A stretch of 64,000 nt of DNA from CAWJLE01 sp963843645 (GCA_963843645.1 CAWJLE010000001.1:496001-560000); one strand, 5' to 3'. Counted from the stretch's first letter, positions 11,640 to 21,092 are shown. Notes: generated by a model not told the origin, from the letters alone. Translations and numbers: made by a program.

Positions 11640-11940
11640 TTAGCCTTGTATATTGGTAGTAGCAGTAGTGGCACCTTAAGAACAGAATAGCCATAAGCGG
11701 GCCGTTGATGCATACTACCCCCTGGGAGGCCGAAGCGACTTGCTGGTTAGCATGAGGAGCGCAAGCTGCCTCTGTTCGCAGAGTGTCGTTCTCCTGCCCA
11801 GGTGACCCGATTAGGAACATTGGGGCGGCGCAGCCAGCGTCGGCCCCGAATCATTCGCAAGGCTGGGTTTAGTATGGTCTGGTAGGTTCTTGGGCGCAGT
11901 CGCTCCGATCGTCCCACATTCCACGAAAGGAGACACCACC
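11640..11940 (+). ncRNA. Candidate IS110 bridge RNA region
   Basis: About 300 non-coding bases lie between the left repeat and the transposase start. IS110-group elements are known to encode a bridge RNA here that pairs with target and donor DNA. Structured pieces are visible: a GCAA-tetraloop hairpin near 11755-11772 (GAGGAGC with GCTGCCTC) and a GC-rich hairpin at 11821-11846 (GGGGC with GCCCC). The guide loops cannot be assigned without knowing the exact element ends. Confidence 0.4.
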
Positions 11941-13317
11941 ATGGACACGCGCATTATCGGCATTGATTTGGCCGTCACGGCCGCCCACAAGGCGATCGTG
12001 CTTGATCGTGACCGAAATGAGTTCGTCAGTCCGTTACTGACCGTTCATACTGACCCAGCCGATCTGACCCGCCTGTTGGCCGCCGCCCGGCAGGGGGCCA
12101 CGGAGCCCGTCCAGTTGCTCGCCGTCATGGAAGCCACCGGCATGGCCTGGTACCCGGTAGGCGTCTTTCTAGCACGGCACGGGGTGGAGCTTTACCGCGT
12201 CAATGGTCAACAGGTCAGCGAGTTGCGCCGCGTCTACCAGCGTCGGGCCAAGAGCGATCGGATTGACGCCCGGGTGCTGGCTCGCTTGCCCGTGGTCTAC
12301 CCTGATCGGTTGCATCGACTGACGCTGCCCACTGGACCACAGATGGCCCTCCAGCGCGCGTGCCGGGAAGTCGCCCGGCTCAAACAGCAAGCCTCGGCCA
12401 TCAAGAACCGCTTGCGAGCCATCGATCAGTACGTCTGGCTGGGCCTGGCCGAGCTCGTCCCCCCGTACGGGCGCGAAGCCTGCTGGATACGGACCCAGTG
12501 GTATAATCCCTACCACGTCCAGGCGGCCGGCGCGGCCGAGATCCGACGTGACTGGCAGCGCTTCACCCAAACCGTCGATCCGGACACCACCTGGATTGAA
12601 GACATCGTGCAGCGCGCCGGCCAGGTGTGCTGCCTGTATGGTCCGGAGAGCAACCTGGACTACGACCAACTGCAGGCGTATTTGCAGCGCGAGCAAGCGC
12701 GGTGGCTTGCGCTGCAGCAGGCCGCGCAGGAGCTGCGCTGCCACACGGTCCGCCCCTTGTACCGTCGCCTCCACCCCCAGCGTTACCTGGAGACGCTCCG
12801 CGGCGTGGGCCAAGACAGCGCCGCCGTGTACGTCGCCTTCATCGGCAACATCGCGCGTTTCCCGGCCCTGGACCAGTTTCGTGGCTGGAGTGGCTTGATC
12901 CCTTACAGCGCCCAAAGTGGCCATGGGCAAGCGCAAGGCTTGCACATTACCCAGGCCGGACCGGATCTGCTCAAAGCCACCGCCTATCTTAACGCCGGCG
13001 TCGCCCGGCAGTGGGACCCGCAACTGGCGGCCATCTACTTTGAACAGATGATGTTCCATGGCAAACATCACCACCAAGCGGTGTGCAGTTGTGCCACCCA
13101 CTTGCTGAACCGCATCTATGCCCTGTTGCGCGGGAACCGACCATACGAATTGCGCGACGTGGATGGCCGCCCGCTGACCATCCACCAGGCGCGTACCATC
13201 TGCCTGCAACAGTACCACGTCCCGGCCGAGGTCCGGCGCAAAAATAACTACCGGGCTCGGCGAGCACGCGCAGACCAGCACACCGAACAACGCTATCTGC
13301 GCCGGCAAAACAAATGA
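11941..13317 (+). CDS. IS110-family transposase
   Basis: 458 residues from ATG 11941 (GAAAGGAG 8 bases upstream). The RuvC-like DEDD domain is N-terminal: IIGIDLAVTAAHK (first Asp), AVMEATGMAW (Glu) and RAKSDRIDARVLA (Asp pair). The C-terminal Tnp domain shows FRGWSGLIPYSAQSGHGQ, with the candidate serine nucleophile, followed by HITQAGPDLLKATAYL. IS110 recombinases move DNA by a bridge-RNA-guided reaction. The protein is somewhat longer than the usual 300-430 residues and shows no break, so it could be active. Confidence 0.9.
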   Translation: MDTRIIGIDLAVTAAHKAIVLDRDRNEFVSPLLTVHTDPADLTRLLAAARQGATEPVQLLAVMEATGMAWYPVGVFLARHGVELYRVNGQQVSELRRVYQRRAKSDRIDARVLARLPVVYPDRLHRLTLPTGPQMALQRACREVARLKQQASAIKNRLRAIDQYVWLGLAELVPPYGREACWIRTQWYNPYHVQAAGAAEIRRDWQRFTQTVDPDTTWIEDIVQRAGQVCCLYGPESNLDYDQLQAYLQREQARWLALQQAAQELRCHTVRPLYRRLHPQRYLETLRGVGQDSAAVYVAFIGNIARFPALDQFRGWSGLIPYSAQSGHGQAQGLHITQAGPDLLKATAYLNAGVARQWDPQLAAIYFEQMMFHGKHHHQAVCSCATHLLNRIYALLRGNRPYELRDVDGRPLTIHQARTICLQQYHVPAEVRRKNNYRARRARADQHTEQRYLRRQNK

Positions 13318-13503
13318 ACGCAGGACAGGCTACCACACCGGCCAGAGCTCCACCTCGCGCCGAGTTGCCTCTCCTGCGTCACCAGCTCATAGTTTAATGC
13401 CCTTTTCAGTGGAGTCAAACCACTGAGACCCTGCTGTGCGGCCTGCGTCCGCCTCCGGTTATTCAAATTCTCAAGTGCAGCCACTTGACAAGATTTAGAA
13501 CAT

Positions 13504-13604
13504 CTGCGAAGGCAGGCTTTGCCGCCCATAGCCGCAAACCGATAGTGCTGCGCACGATTTCCAATCGCCGGGACGAGCGCAACAATTTTTATGCAATCGC
13601 CCTG
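13504..13604 (-). repeat. Right inverted repeat of the element
   Basis: Inverted partner of 11479-11559, carrying an insertion of about 18 bases between its two conserved blocks. It ends in ...GCCCTG next to the 10-base direct repeat. Confidence 0.8.
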
Positions 13605-13614
13605 GGTTGCGAGA

Positions 13615-13919
13615 GAATAGGCAGTATTGCCTATATGCTGATGGGCCAACGGGACCTAGCCAGACAATACAAAATGGGCTATTCTAGTGAGCGAATAGCA
13701 AGGACGCCATCCGCTCACTTTAACACCTGAACGTTAATAACACGCGAACGACACGTTAAGAATCTGCTAACGTCATGTGAAGGTTGATCGAGATCTTCAG
13801 GATCGTGTTTAGGTTCCACAGGGACGTCGTGGAGCCGCTAGAAGGAGTAGTCGCACACGGAACGCCTCGTGCATTCCAAGACGCGCTAGTCTACATCGAT
13901 GAAAGGATGGGATGACAAT
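13615..13919. other. Intergenic region upstream of the exopolysaccharide operon
   Basis: No gene is visible. The stretch 13725-13785 repeats an AACGTTA-like word (AACGTTAATAA, CACGTTAAGAA, CTAACGTCA), which could be regulator half-sites for the operon that starts at 13920. No convincing -35/-10 pair was found. Confidence 0.4.
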
Positions 13920-14789
13920 ATGGAAACGTTGCTAAAAGAAGGCCGGAACGCGCAGGGGACGACACAGCCGGCCGACGTCTTCTCCCTGGAGCAGAACAAT
14001 CCCACCGTCAGCGTCGTGATACCAGCTCTCAACGAAGCGGACAATCTGCCTTACGTGCTGCCGAAGATCCCGTCGTGGGTTTACGAGGTGCTCGTGGTCG
14101 ATGGCCATTCAACAGACGATACGTTGGAAGCTGCCTGTGATCTGTATCCGAACGTTCGAAGGGTCGAGCAAGTCGGTCGCGGCAAAGGGGCGGCTCTGCG
14201 GAGCGGCTTCGCCGCTGCAACCGGCGACATTATCGTTATGATGGACGCTGATGGCTCAATGGAGCCCGGCGAGATTCCGGCGTTTTACGGTGCGTTGGTC
14301 GCCGGCGCCGATTTCGCGAAAGGCTCACGCTTCGCGCAGGGCGGCGGCACAGCGGACATGCCGCTTTACCGCCAGATGGGGAACTGGGGGTTCACCCTGC
14401 TGGTGCGGGTGTTCTTTGGCGGCCGTTTTTCGGACTTGCTGTACGGCTACAACGCCTTTTGGCGGCGCACGCTGCCGGTGTTGGATCTCGACGCCGACGG
14501 CTTCGAGATCGAAACGATGATGAACATCCGGGCCCTGCGTGCGGGACTCAAGATCGTGGAAGTGCCGAGCTTCGAGGCTCCGCGAGTGGTGGGCGTCGGC
14601 CGGCTGCGCACTTTCCCCGATGGCTGGCGAGCGCTGAAGACGATATTCAGAGAACGGTTCCCGTTCCTGAATCGGCGGAAACCGGCGCCCGCGAGCACCG
14701 ACCAGGAACCGGCCTTCGAAGAGCTGCCCAGCTGCATTCTCCCCGACCTCGTGGGCTCAGCGCGAGGAACTGACCGGGGTGCGCTATGA
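13920..14789 (+). CDS. Family 2 glycosyltransferase (polyprenyl-phosphate type)
   Basis: About 289 residues, GT-A fold. VSVVIPALNEADNLPYVLP opens the nucleotide-binding half; EVLVVDGHSTDDT and IIVMMDADGSMEPGE give the DxD metal site. The pattern resembles dolichyl/undecaprenyl-phosphate sugar synthases, so it may prime the polysaccharide carrier. No C-terminal membrane helices are visible. First gene of the plus-strand operon, overlapping the next gene by 4 bases. ATG 13899 is in frame as an alternative start (MKGWDDNMETLLK); 13920 is chosen because AAAGGATGGGA precedes it. Confidence 0.82.
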   Translation: METLLKEGRNAQGTTQPADVFSLEQNNPTVSVVIPALNEADNLPYVLPKIPSWVYEVLVVDGHSTDDTLEAACDLYPNVRRVEQVGRGKGAALRSGFAAATGDIIVMMDADGSMEPGEIPAFYGALVAGADFAKGSRFAQGGGTADMPLYRQMGNWGFTLLVRVFFGGRFSDLLYGYNAFWRRTLPVLDLDADGFEIETMMNIRALRAGLKIVEVPSFEAPRVVGVGRLRTFPDGWRALKTIFRERFPFLNRRKPAPASTDQEPAFEELPSCILPDLVGSARGTDRGAL

Positions 14790-15823
14790 GCGCCCACCAG
14801 GTTCGAGACTTCTCAGTAGTGATCTGCGCTTACACCGAGCTCCGGTGGAGCGAGCTGGTGCGGGCCGTCGCGTCGGTGCAGTCCCAGACCGTGCCGCCGC
14901 GTGAGGTCATCGTGGTCATCGACCACAACCCGGCGCTGTTCGAGCGCGCCGGCCGGGAGATCAGCGGCGTCATCTTACTGGCGAACGAGTCGGCGCGCGG
15001 ACTGTCCGGAGCCCGAAACACCGGCGTCTCCGCTGCCCAGGGCGAGGTCATCGCCTTCATGGACGAGGACGCCGTCGCGGCGCCGGACTGGCTGGAGAAG
15101 CTGGGGGCGGACTACGCCGACGCTCACGTGCTGGGCGTGGGCGGCGCGATCGTGCCGCTGTGGCAGGAAGGGCGACCGGCGTGGTTTCCGGAAGAATTCG
15201 ATTGGGTCGTGGGCTGCACCTATCGCGGCATGCCCGCCGCACCGTCTCCCGTGCGCAACCTGATCGGGTGCAACATGTCGTTCCGCCGCAGGGTATTCGA
15301 GACGATCGGCGGCTTCCGCAGCGGCATCGGCCGGATCGGTACGAGGCCCGTCGGCGACGAGGAAACCGAGCTGTCCATCCGAGCGACTCAGCGGTGGCCC
15401 GGGGGGGTCATCCTCTACGAACCGGCCGCCAGGGTCCACCACCAGGTACCCACTCAGCGGGCCAACTGGGGCTACTTCGGATCGCGCTGCTATGCCGAGG
15501 GACTGTCCAAGGCGCTGATTTCCCAACTAGTGGGAACGCAAGACGGTCTGGCTTCTGAACGGACGTACACGTTCCGCACACTGCCGCAGGGGGTCGTCCG
15601 CGGTCTGGCGGATACGGTGCTCGGCCGTGACGTGCGCGGAATCGCACGGGCGTCGGCGATCGTGTTCGGGCTGGCTGCCACCACGGCGGGGTATCTGCTC
15701 ACGACGCTGTCCACCGGATTCAGGGCGGGGCGCGAGGCGGTGAGCGAGCCGGCCGGCGAGATCGCGATGGCAATTCCCGTGTCTGTATCGGTGCCGGAAG
15801 TCGGCGAGGTCAACGTCCGTTGA
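14786..15823 (+). CDS. Family 2 glycosyltransferase
   Basis: 345 residues. GT-A core: FSVVICAYTELRWSELVRAV, REVIVVIDHNP, GLSGARNTGVSAAQGEVIAF and the DxD-like FMDEDAVAAPDW. GDEETELSIRATQRWPGG is the acceptor/base region (ED-type motif). A weakly hydrophobic stretch near residues 285-310 may touch the membrane. The ATG lies in the ATGA overlap with the previous stop, so the two are translationally coupled. It probably adds one sugar of the repeat unit; donor and linkage are unknown. Confidence 0.85.
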   Translation: MSAHQVRDFSVVICAYTELRWSELVRAVASVQSQTVPPREVIVVIDHNPALFERAGREISGVILLANESARGLSGARNTGVSAAQGEVIAFMDEDAVAAPDWLEKLGADYADAHVLGVGGAIVPLWQEGRPAWFPEEFDWVVGCTYRGMPAAPSPVRNLIGCNMSFRRRVFETIGGFRSGIGRIGTRPVGDEETELSIRATQRWPGGVILYEPAARVHHQVPTQRANWGYFGSRCYAEGLSKALISQLVGTQDGLASERTYTFRTLPQGVVRGLADTVLGRDVRGIARASAIVFGLAATTAGYLLTTLSTGFRAGREAVSEPAGEIAMAIPVSVSVPEVGEVNVR

Positions 15824-15870
15824 ATCAGGTCCTCTCAACCGAACCTTGATCGCAGACGAGGAGAGGCATC

Positions 15871-17295
15871 ATGTGGTTCTCTAAAAGAAACTCGGTTAAG
15901 CTGACAACCGAACCGGTGGACTTCAAGCCGGTCCGAGTGTTGGAAATTGAAATCAGCCGGCCCTTGCCGGCGGTTTCGACGGCGGGCAGCGTTACGGGGC
16001 AGCCGTACGGCCGCGCCTGGGCGCTGGTCCGTCTGCACGGCGAGCCGCTGGGCCTGCTGGAGTGGGTCCTGGACGGAGAGGGCTTGAGCGCGGCCGAGGT
16101 CGCCCGCCGTATCTGGAGCGATCTCGGCCGTGAGATTGCGGAACACCTTCGGCGGGACGGATTGTCCCCCGCACAGGCGCTCGACGGGGTCGCTCCCTCA
16201 ATCGCCGGTCTGCCTGGGGGCCGCTCGAGCGACGCCACTCCGCTGTGCGTTCGCGAGCGCGAGGAACGTCTGCGGGAAGCTCCGTTTGCCAGCGTCGTGG
16301 TCGCCACCCACAATCGCCCGGAAAGCCTGGCGGCGACCCTCGACTCGCTGCTGGCAATGGACTACCCTCGTTTCGAGGTCATCGTGGTGGACAACGCCCC
16401 AAGTTCCAGCGCGACCGCAGATCTCATCGCCCAGCAGTACAGCGCAAAGGGTATCCGTTACACGCGTGAGGATGAGCCCGGCCTGGGGCGGGCGCACAAT
16501 CGCGGTCTGCCGGAAGTGCGCGGCTCAATCGTCGCCTTCACCGACGACGACGTGCTCGTCGACCGGTACTGGCTGGCAGAGATGGTGCGCGGCTTCGAGG
16601 CCGCCGACAACGTGGGCGCTGTGACCGGCATGATCTTTCCCGCAGAGCTGGAAACGCCCGCGCAGGTGTGGATCGAGGAATACGGGGGTTTTTCCAAGGG
16701 TCTGGTCCGGCGGGTCTTCGATCTCGGCCAACATCGGCCCGAGAGCCCGCTTTACCCGTACACAGCCGGATGGTTCGGGTCGGGAGCCAGCATGGCCTTC
16801 AAGACCGCGGCCCTGCGCGAGATGGGCGGATTCGATCCGTCGCTCGGCGCGGGCACGCTGGCGATGGGCGGCGACGATCTCGCGGCGTTTTTCGAAGTGG
16901 TGCGGCGCGGCTACCGGCTCGTGTACCAACCGGCCTCCATCCTTCGCCACTGGCACCGCCGCGAGTTCGCGGGGCTCAGCCGCCAGGCGTACGGCTATGG
17001 CGTCGGGCTGACCGCTTACCTGACGAGCCTGATGATCAACCGGCCGGTTCTGGCGCTCGACATTCTGCGTCGAGCTCCGCACGGTGTGCTGTACGCCTCC
17101 AGCCCACACTCGCAGAAGAATACCAAGAAAAGGGCCGGTTATCCATCCGAGTTGAACGTGCGAGAGCGGCGCGGCATGCTCTACGGGCCCGTCGCGTACC
17201 TGCGAAGTCGGTGGCGCTCACGGCACGTGCCGGACGCGGTGCGCTCCAGCCGCCCAGCTGGTCGAGCGATCACCGCCGCTGATAAAATCTGCTGA
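15871..17295 (+). CDS. Family 2 glycosyltransferase with N-terminal extension
   Basis: 474 residues. The first ~135 residues form an extra domain of unknown function (PVRVLEIEISRPL, AEVARRIWSDLGREIAEHLR). The GT-A domain follows: ASVVVATHNRPESLAATLDS, EVIVVDNAPSS, GLGRAHNRGLPEVRGSIVAF, then TDDDVLVDRYWL with the metal-binding acids. GGDDLAAFFEVVRRGYR is the catalytic-base region. The arrangement is seen in mycofactocin- and exopolysaccharide-type glycosyltransferases. It is 47 bases downstream of the previous gene with GACGAGGAGAGG upstream of the ATG. Confidence 0.85.
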   Translation: MWFSKRNSVKLTTEPVDFKPVRVLEIEISRPLPAVSTAGSVTGQPYGRAWALVRLHGEPLGLLEWVLDGEGLSAAEVARRIWSDLGREIAEHLRRDGLSPAQALDGVAPSIAGLPGGRSSDATPLCVREREERLREAPFASVVVATHNRPESLAATLDSLLAMDYPRFEVIVVDNAPSSSATADLIAQQYSAKGIRYTREDEPGLGRAHNRGLPEVRGSIVAFTDDDVLVDRYWLAEMVRGFEAADNVGAVTGMIFPAELETPAQVWIEEYGGFSKGLVRRVFDLGQHRPESPLYPYTAGWFGSGASMAFKTAALREMGGFDPSLGAGTLAMGGDDLAAFFEVVRRGYRLVYQPASILRHWHRREFAGLSRQAYGYGVGLTAYLTSLMINRPVLALDILRRAPHGVLYASSPHSQKNTKKRAGYPSELNVRERRGMLYGPVAYLRSRWRSRHVPDAVRSSRPAGRAITAADKIC

Positions 17296-17337
17296 CTTTT
17301 ATACAACCTGATCGAGTCGCGACTGGGGATATCACAA

Positions 17338-18255
17338 ATGGACAAGCAGGTCGAAGCGGCATCTCAGGGGGACGTCGATAGGGTACTTACCGAGGTCGTG
17401 GCTGAGGGCGAAATTATGAAAACGCTGATTCCGGTGTTATTGTATCATAGTGTGGCCGACGACGTGGCGCCCGGCTTCCGACGGTGGTCGGTGCGCCCCG
17501 AGATGTTCACCGCCCAGATGGAATATCTGAGCAAGAACGGGTACACGCCGATCACAGTCACGCAGCTGGCCGCCACGATGGCGGACCACAAGCGCGGGCT
17601 GCCGCTGCGCCCCGTGGTTATTACCTTCGATGACGGTCTGGCCGACTTCTACACCACGGCCTGGCCTATCCTTCACAACTTCGGGTTTCCTTCCACGCTG
17701 TACATCGTGACGGGGCACGTCGAGGAGACGAGCGCATGGCTCGCCGCCGACGGCGAAGGGGATCGCCCTATGATGACCTGGTCCCAGGTGCGGGAGGTTT
17801 GTGAGGACGTGGAGTGCGGCGCGCACAGCCACAGCCATCCGCAGCTCGACACGCTTCACCTGGATGCAGTGCGCGACGAAATCGTTCGCTCCAGAGATAC
17901 ATTGGAGGAGCACCTGGGCCAGCCCGTGATGAGCTTCGCCTACCCGCACGGTTACTACAGTCCGGGCGTCCGCCGCCTGGTGCAGGAGGCCGGCTTCTCC
18001 TCCGCCTGCGGCGTGAAGCACGCCATGAGCGTGCTGAGCGACGACCGCTTTGCCCTGTCGCGCATCATCGTGTCGTCCGACGTTAACGTGCAGTCCTTCA
18101 GCCGCCTGCTGGCCGGAGAGGGATTGCCCGTCGCTCCCGGCGAGCGGATTCAGACGAAGATGTGGCGCTGGTACCGCTCGCTGTCGGCGAGTTTGCATGA
18201 CGGCGCCGGCCCTTACGAACTGAAGCTGTTCAAACAACTGAGGCTGATCAAATGA
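17338..18255 (+). CDS. Polysaccharide deacetylase (NodB/CE4 family)
   Basis: 305 residues. CE4 motifs in order: VVITFDDGLADFY (catalytic Asp and metal Asp), GAHSHSHPQLDTL (metal His pair) and SFAYPHGYYSPGVRRL. It would remove N-acetyl groups from amino sugars in the nascent or exported polymer. No clear signal peptide is seen from either possible start (ATG 17338, or ATG 17416 giving MKTLIPVLLYHS); the second matches the family start better. The stop overlaps the next start by 4 bases. Confidence 0.87.
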   Translation: MDKQVEAASQGDVDRVLTEVVAEGEIMKTLIPVLLYHSVADDVAPGFRRWSVRPEMFTAQMEYLSKNGYTPITVTQLAATMADHKRGLPLRPVVITFDDGLADFYTTAWPILHNFGFPSTLYIVTGHVEETSAWLAADGEGDRPMMTWSQVREVCEDVECGAHSHSHPQLDTLHLDAVRDEIVRSRDTLEEHLGQPVMSFAYPHGYYSPGVRRLVQEAGFSSACGVKHAMSVLSDDRFALSRIIVSSDVNVQSFSRLLAGEGLPVAPGERIQTKMWRWYRSLSASLHDGAGPYELKLFKQLRLIK

Positions 18256-21092
18256 GCACTTTCACTGTTCTCGAAGCGGTTCGTGGCGCATCGGAGCAAG
18301 CTGGGGACGTGATCTCGTCCGATCGACCGGCCACGCTCGAGCCTCTGCTGGTCCACGACCTCTATCACGATTTTGACGGTCTCGCACCGCTGCTCCTGGG
18401 CGAACTGCGCCGAGGCGCCTGGCTGAACGCGTTCCTCCTCGCCGCGGGTATCAATCAAGTGGTCGAAGATTACCTGCATCCGGACCCCTACCGCCTGAGC
18501 AAGGCGGCCGGCTACCTGAGCGACTTGCGCGCGCCCGTCGGGCCGCTGGCCGCGTCCGCGGCGCGGTCGCTGGCCGGCACGGCCGTACGCATGCGCCGGC
18601 TGCGGCCTTCCCACGCGCGACTGGCCGAATGGCAGGCGGATTTTGCAGCCTGGGTCGGGCGGCTGGCCGAGGTCGCCGTCGAGCCGGATCCAGGCGCGGG
18701 CGTCGGCGAAGCGCTGCTGGCTTCCGGTGAAGCGCTCCTGGGTGCCGTCGCATCGGACGCGCCCGCCGGCCTGCATCGCGAGGTGCTGCACCTGCCGTCC
18801 TGCTTCCGCAGCTTCGATCAGCAGCCGGCCGACCTGGAGCGCATGGTGGCGGAGTTCGCCGATCGGTGGCCCGACCGCGACCGTCCGCTGGCTGTGGTCG
18901 GCGTGCGCACCTCGGGCAGCTACCTGGCTCCCCTCTACGCTGCGTATCTGAAGCGCCAGGGGTACCGGGACGTTCGCACCCTCTCCCTGCGCCCGCGGCG
19001 CCGGCTTCTGCCGGCTGAACGAGCGATCGTGAGCGGCGTGGTTCGTGCGCAGGGCCTGGTGCTGCTCGCCGACGACCCGCCGGCCTCCGGCGCCTCCGTG
19101 GCGAAGGCAGCGATCGATCTACGCCGACTGGGCGTGCCGGCGGAGTCCGTCGTTCTGTTTCTGCCGCTGTTCGGCGCGCGGGATTCTCTGCCGGCCCGGC
19201 TGCAGAGTTACGCGGCGGTGCTTCTCCCCTGGGATGAGTGGGCCGTTCACAGTCAGCTCGACTCCCAGGCGGTCCGGTCTGTGCTGGCGGACTGGGCCGA
19301 ACCGGGCGCGACGCCGCAGATGGTCGAGCGCCTGCCGCTGCCGGATCCCCGTTCGGAGCGCAGCCACGTCCGCGCGCTGTATCGCGTGGAGTGGCGCGAC
19401 TCGGCGACGGGGCTGCGCCGCGAAGAGCAAGTCTTCGTCAAGGGCGCCGGGCTCGGCTATTTCGGCGAGTATTCGCTGGCGGTGGTGAACGGACTGCGCG
19501 ACTCCCTGCCGCGAGTCTACGGCTACCGCTCCGGTCTGCTGTACCGGGTCTGGCTGCCGCGCGAGCGGGCGCTGGACGTGGCCGAGCCGGACGGTGAAGA
19601 GAGCCTGGCGGCCGCGTCAATCGGCTACGTGACGGCCCGGGAGCGCGCGCTGTCGGCGCCGGCCGACATGAGCCTCCGCCTGTCCGGGGAGGGCCCGACG
19701 TGGGAGCTCGCGAGCAATATCCTCAGCCGCGTCTTCGGACGGCTGTGGCCGGTGCTGCGCGTGCCGGTGGTGGATCCACTGGCAAGGCGGTTGCTGCGGG
19801 TGAGCCGGCCTTCCGTGATCGACGGCAACATGGTGCCCTCGCGCTGGTTCTCCGGCGAGCCCGGGGGCCGGCCGCTGAAGGTGGATTTCGACGAGGGCCC
19901 CTTCCGCTGTGACGTGGAGCTGACCTGCTACGACGCCGTCTACGACCTGGCCAGCCTGGCCGCCAGCTTCGACCTGGCCCGCCCTGCGGGGGACGGCCGC
20001 ACGGAGCGGCTGTCGCAACGCCTGCGTCACGACTACGAGCGGCTGACTAACCACGTCGTGGCCGACGAGCGCTGGCTCCTGTACCAACTCGTACACCTGC
20101 GCGATCTGCAGCGCACGCGCGGAGACGAGCAGCCCGCTGCACGGAGGGCCCTGTCTCGCGCCATGCAGCGGTATTTCGCCGCCCACTTCCTCAGCGATTC
20201 GCCCGTCCCCGCGGCCGGACCGCTGGTCGCCCTCGACATCGACGGCGTGCTGGAGTCCAGCCTGCTGGGTTTCCCGTCGTTGACGCCTGCGTCGGCCTCC
20301 ACGCTGCGCGCGCTGGCCCGGCACGGCTACCGGACGGTGCTGGCCACCGGGCGCAGCCTGGACGAGGTCCGTGAGCGCTGCCGGGCATACGGCCTGGCCG
20401 GTGGAGTGGCCGAATATGGAGCGGCCTTGTATAATTCGGTCACGGGTCGGTCCCGCTCGCTGCTGTCCGGAACACAGCGTGACGACCTGGGACGGCTGCG
20501 CGCCGCACTGCCGGCCGGCGACGACGTTCGCCTCGACGGCGACTACCAGCACACGGTGCGCGCCTATCGCCTGGACGCGGCCGGTCACCGGCGCGGGCTG
20601 CCGGCCGCGGCCATCGACGCGGCGCTCCAACGCGCCGGCGTCGGCGACCGCGTGCGGGCCATCCCCGGTGAAGCCCAAACCGACTTCGTGGCGGTGGGCA
20701 CCGACAAGGGCACCGGGCTGCGCGCCCTGGCCGCCGAACTGGGCGGCGCGGCGGACGCTCAGGGCAAGCTCCTGGCGTTGGCCGTCGGTGATTCCGGGCC
20801 CGACCTGCCCATGTTCGCCCTCAGTGCGCAGGCCTACGCGCCCGCCAACGCTGACGGTGAGGTTCGAGCCGCGGGCATCGCGCGGATGCGGCTGCCCTAC
20901 CAGGCGGGCCTCGCCCTTGCCGCCGCCCGAATCCTGGGGCACCAGCCCGGCCGGTGCCCGGTCTGCCGGGTGTCGCATCCATCCGGAGACACACGCCTCC
21001 TGCTGACGCTGTTGAGCGCGCCGGAGGCGGGCCAGCGCAGCATGCTGCGCACCGCTCTCGCGCTCGCAGTCCGGACGAGGTCGCCTGAATGA
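18252..21092 (+). CDS. Multidomain protein: PRTase-like, kinase-like and HAD phosphatase parts
   Basis: 946 residues in one clean frame. Residues 1-190 match nothing I recognise. Residues 210-330 look phosphoribosyltransferase-like: LAVVGVRTSGSYLAPLYAAY and the PRPP-loop-like LVLLADDPPASGAS at 269-281. Residues 375-600 resemble a protein/aminoglycoside-kinase fold: EEQVFVKGAG (391-400), VIDGNMVPSRWF (522-533) and LKVDFDEG (542-549) in place of catalytic and DFG loops. Residues 657-885 are an HAD type IIB phosphatase: LVALDIDGVLE, VLATGRSLDEV, GTDKGTG and AVGDSGPDLPMF. A CPVC pair ends it. Coupled to the deacetylase gene by overlap, so it probably acts in polysaccharide synthesis or its control. 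Confidence 0.7.
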   Translation: MSTFTVLEAVRGASEQAGDVISSDRPATLEPLLVHDLYHDFDGLAPLLLGELRRGAWLNAFLLAAGINQVVEDYLHPDPYRLSKAAGYLSDLRAPVGPLAASAARSLAGTAVRMRRLRPSHARLAEWQADFAAWVGRLAEVAVEPDPGAGVGEALLASGEALLGAVASDAPAGLHREVLHLPSCFRSFDQQPADLERMVAEFADRWPDRDRPLAVVGVRTSGSYLAPLYAAYLKRQGYRDVRTLSLRPRRRLLPAERAIVSGVVRAQGLVLLADDPPASGASVAKAAIDLRRLGVPAESVVLFLPLFGARDSLPARLQSYAAVLLPWDEWAVHSQLDSQAVRSVLADWAEPGATPQMVERLPLPDPRSERSHVRALYRVEWRDSATGLRREEQVFVKGAGLGYFGEYSLAVVNGLRDSLPRVYGYRSGLLYRVWLPRERALDVAEPDGEESLAAASIGYVTARERALSAPADMSLRLSGEGPTWELASNILSRVFGRLWPVLRVPVVDPLARRLLRVSRPSVIDGNMVPSRWFSGEPGGRPLKVDFDEGPFRCDVELTCYDAVYDLASLAASFDLARPAGDGRTERLSQRLRHDYERLTNHVVADERWLLYQLVHLRDLQRTRGDEQPAARRALSRAMQRYFAAHFLSDSPVPAAGPLVALDIDGVLESSLLGFPSLTPASASTLRALARHGYRTVLATGRSLDEVRERCRAYGLAGGVAEYGAALYNSVTGRSRSLLSGTQRDDLGRLRAALPAGDDVRLDGDYQHTVRAYRLDAAGHRRGLPAAAIDAALQRAGVGDRVRAIPGEAQTDFVAVGTDKGTGLRALAAELGGAADAQGKLLALAVGDSGPDLPMFALSAQAYAPANADGEVRAAGIARMRLPYQAGLALAAARILGHQPGRCPVCRVSHPSGDTRLLLTLLSAPEAGQRSMLRTALALAVRTRSPE

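Larger units (their letters stand above)
11469..13614. mobile_element. TIR-bounded element containing an IS110-family insertion sequence
   Basis: The 10-base word GGTTGCGAGA occurs at 11469-11478 and 13605-13614, directly outside two inverted repeats that begin CACGGC and CAGGGC. This is the layout of a target-site duplication around a terminal-inverted-repeat element of about 2.1 kb. The only transposase inside is IS110-type, a family that does not use such repeats or make such duplications. The simplest reading is an IS110 element nested in, or replacing the core of, a non-autonomous TIR element. Confidence 0.6.
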
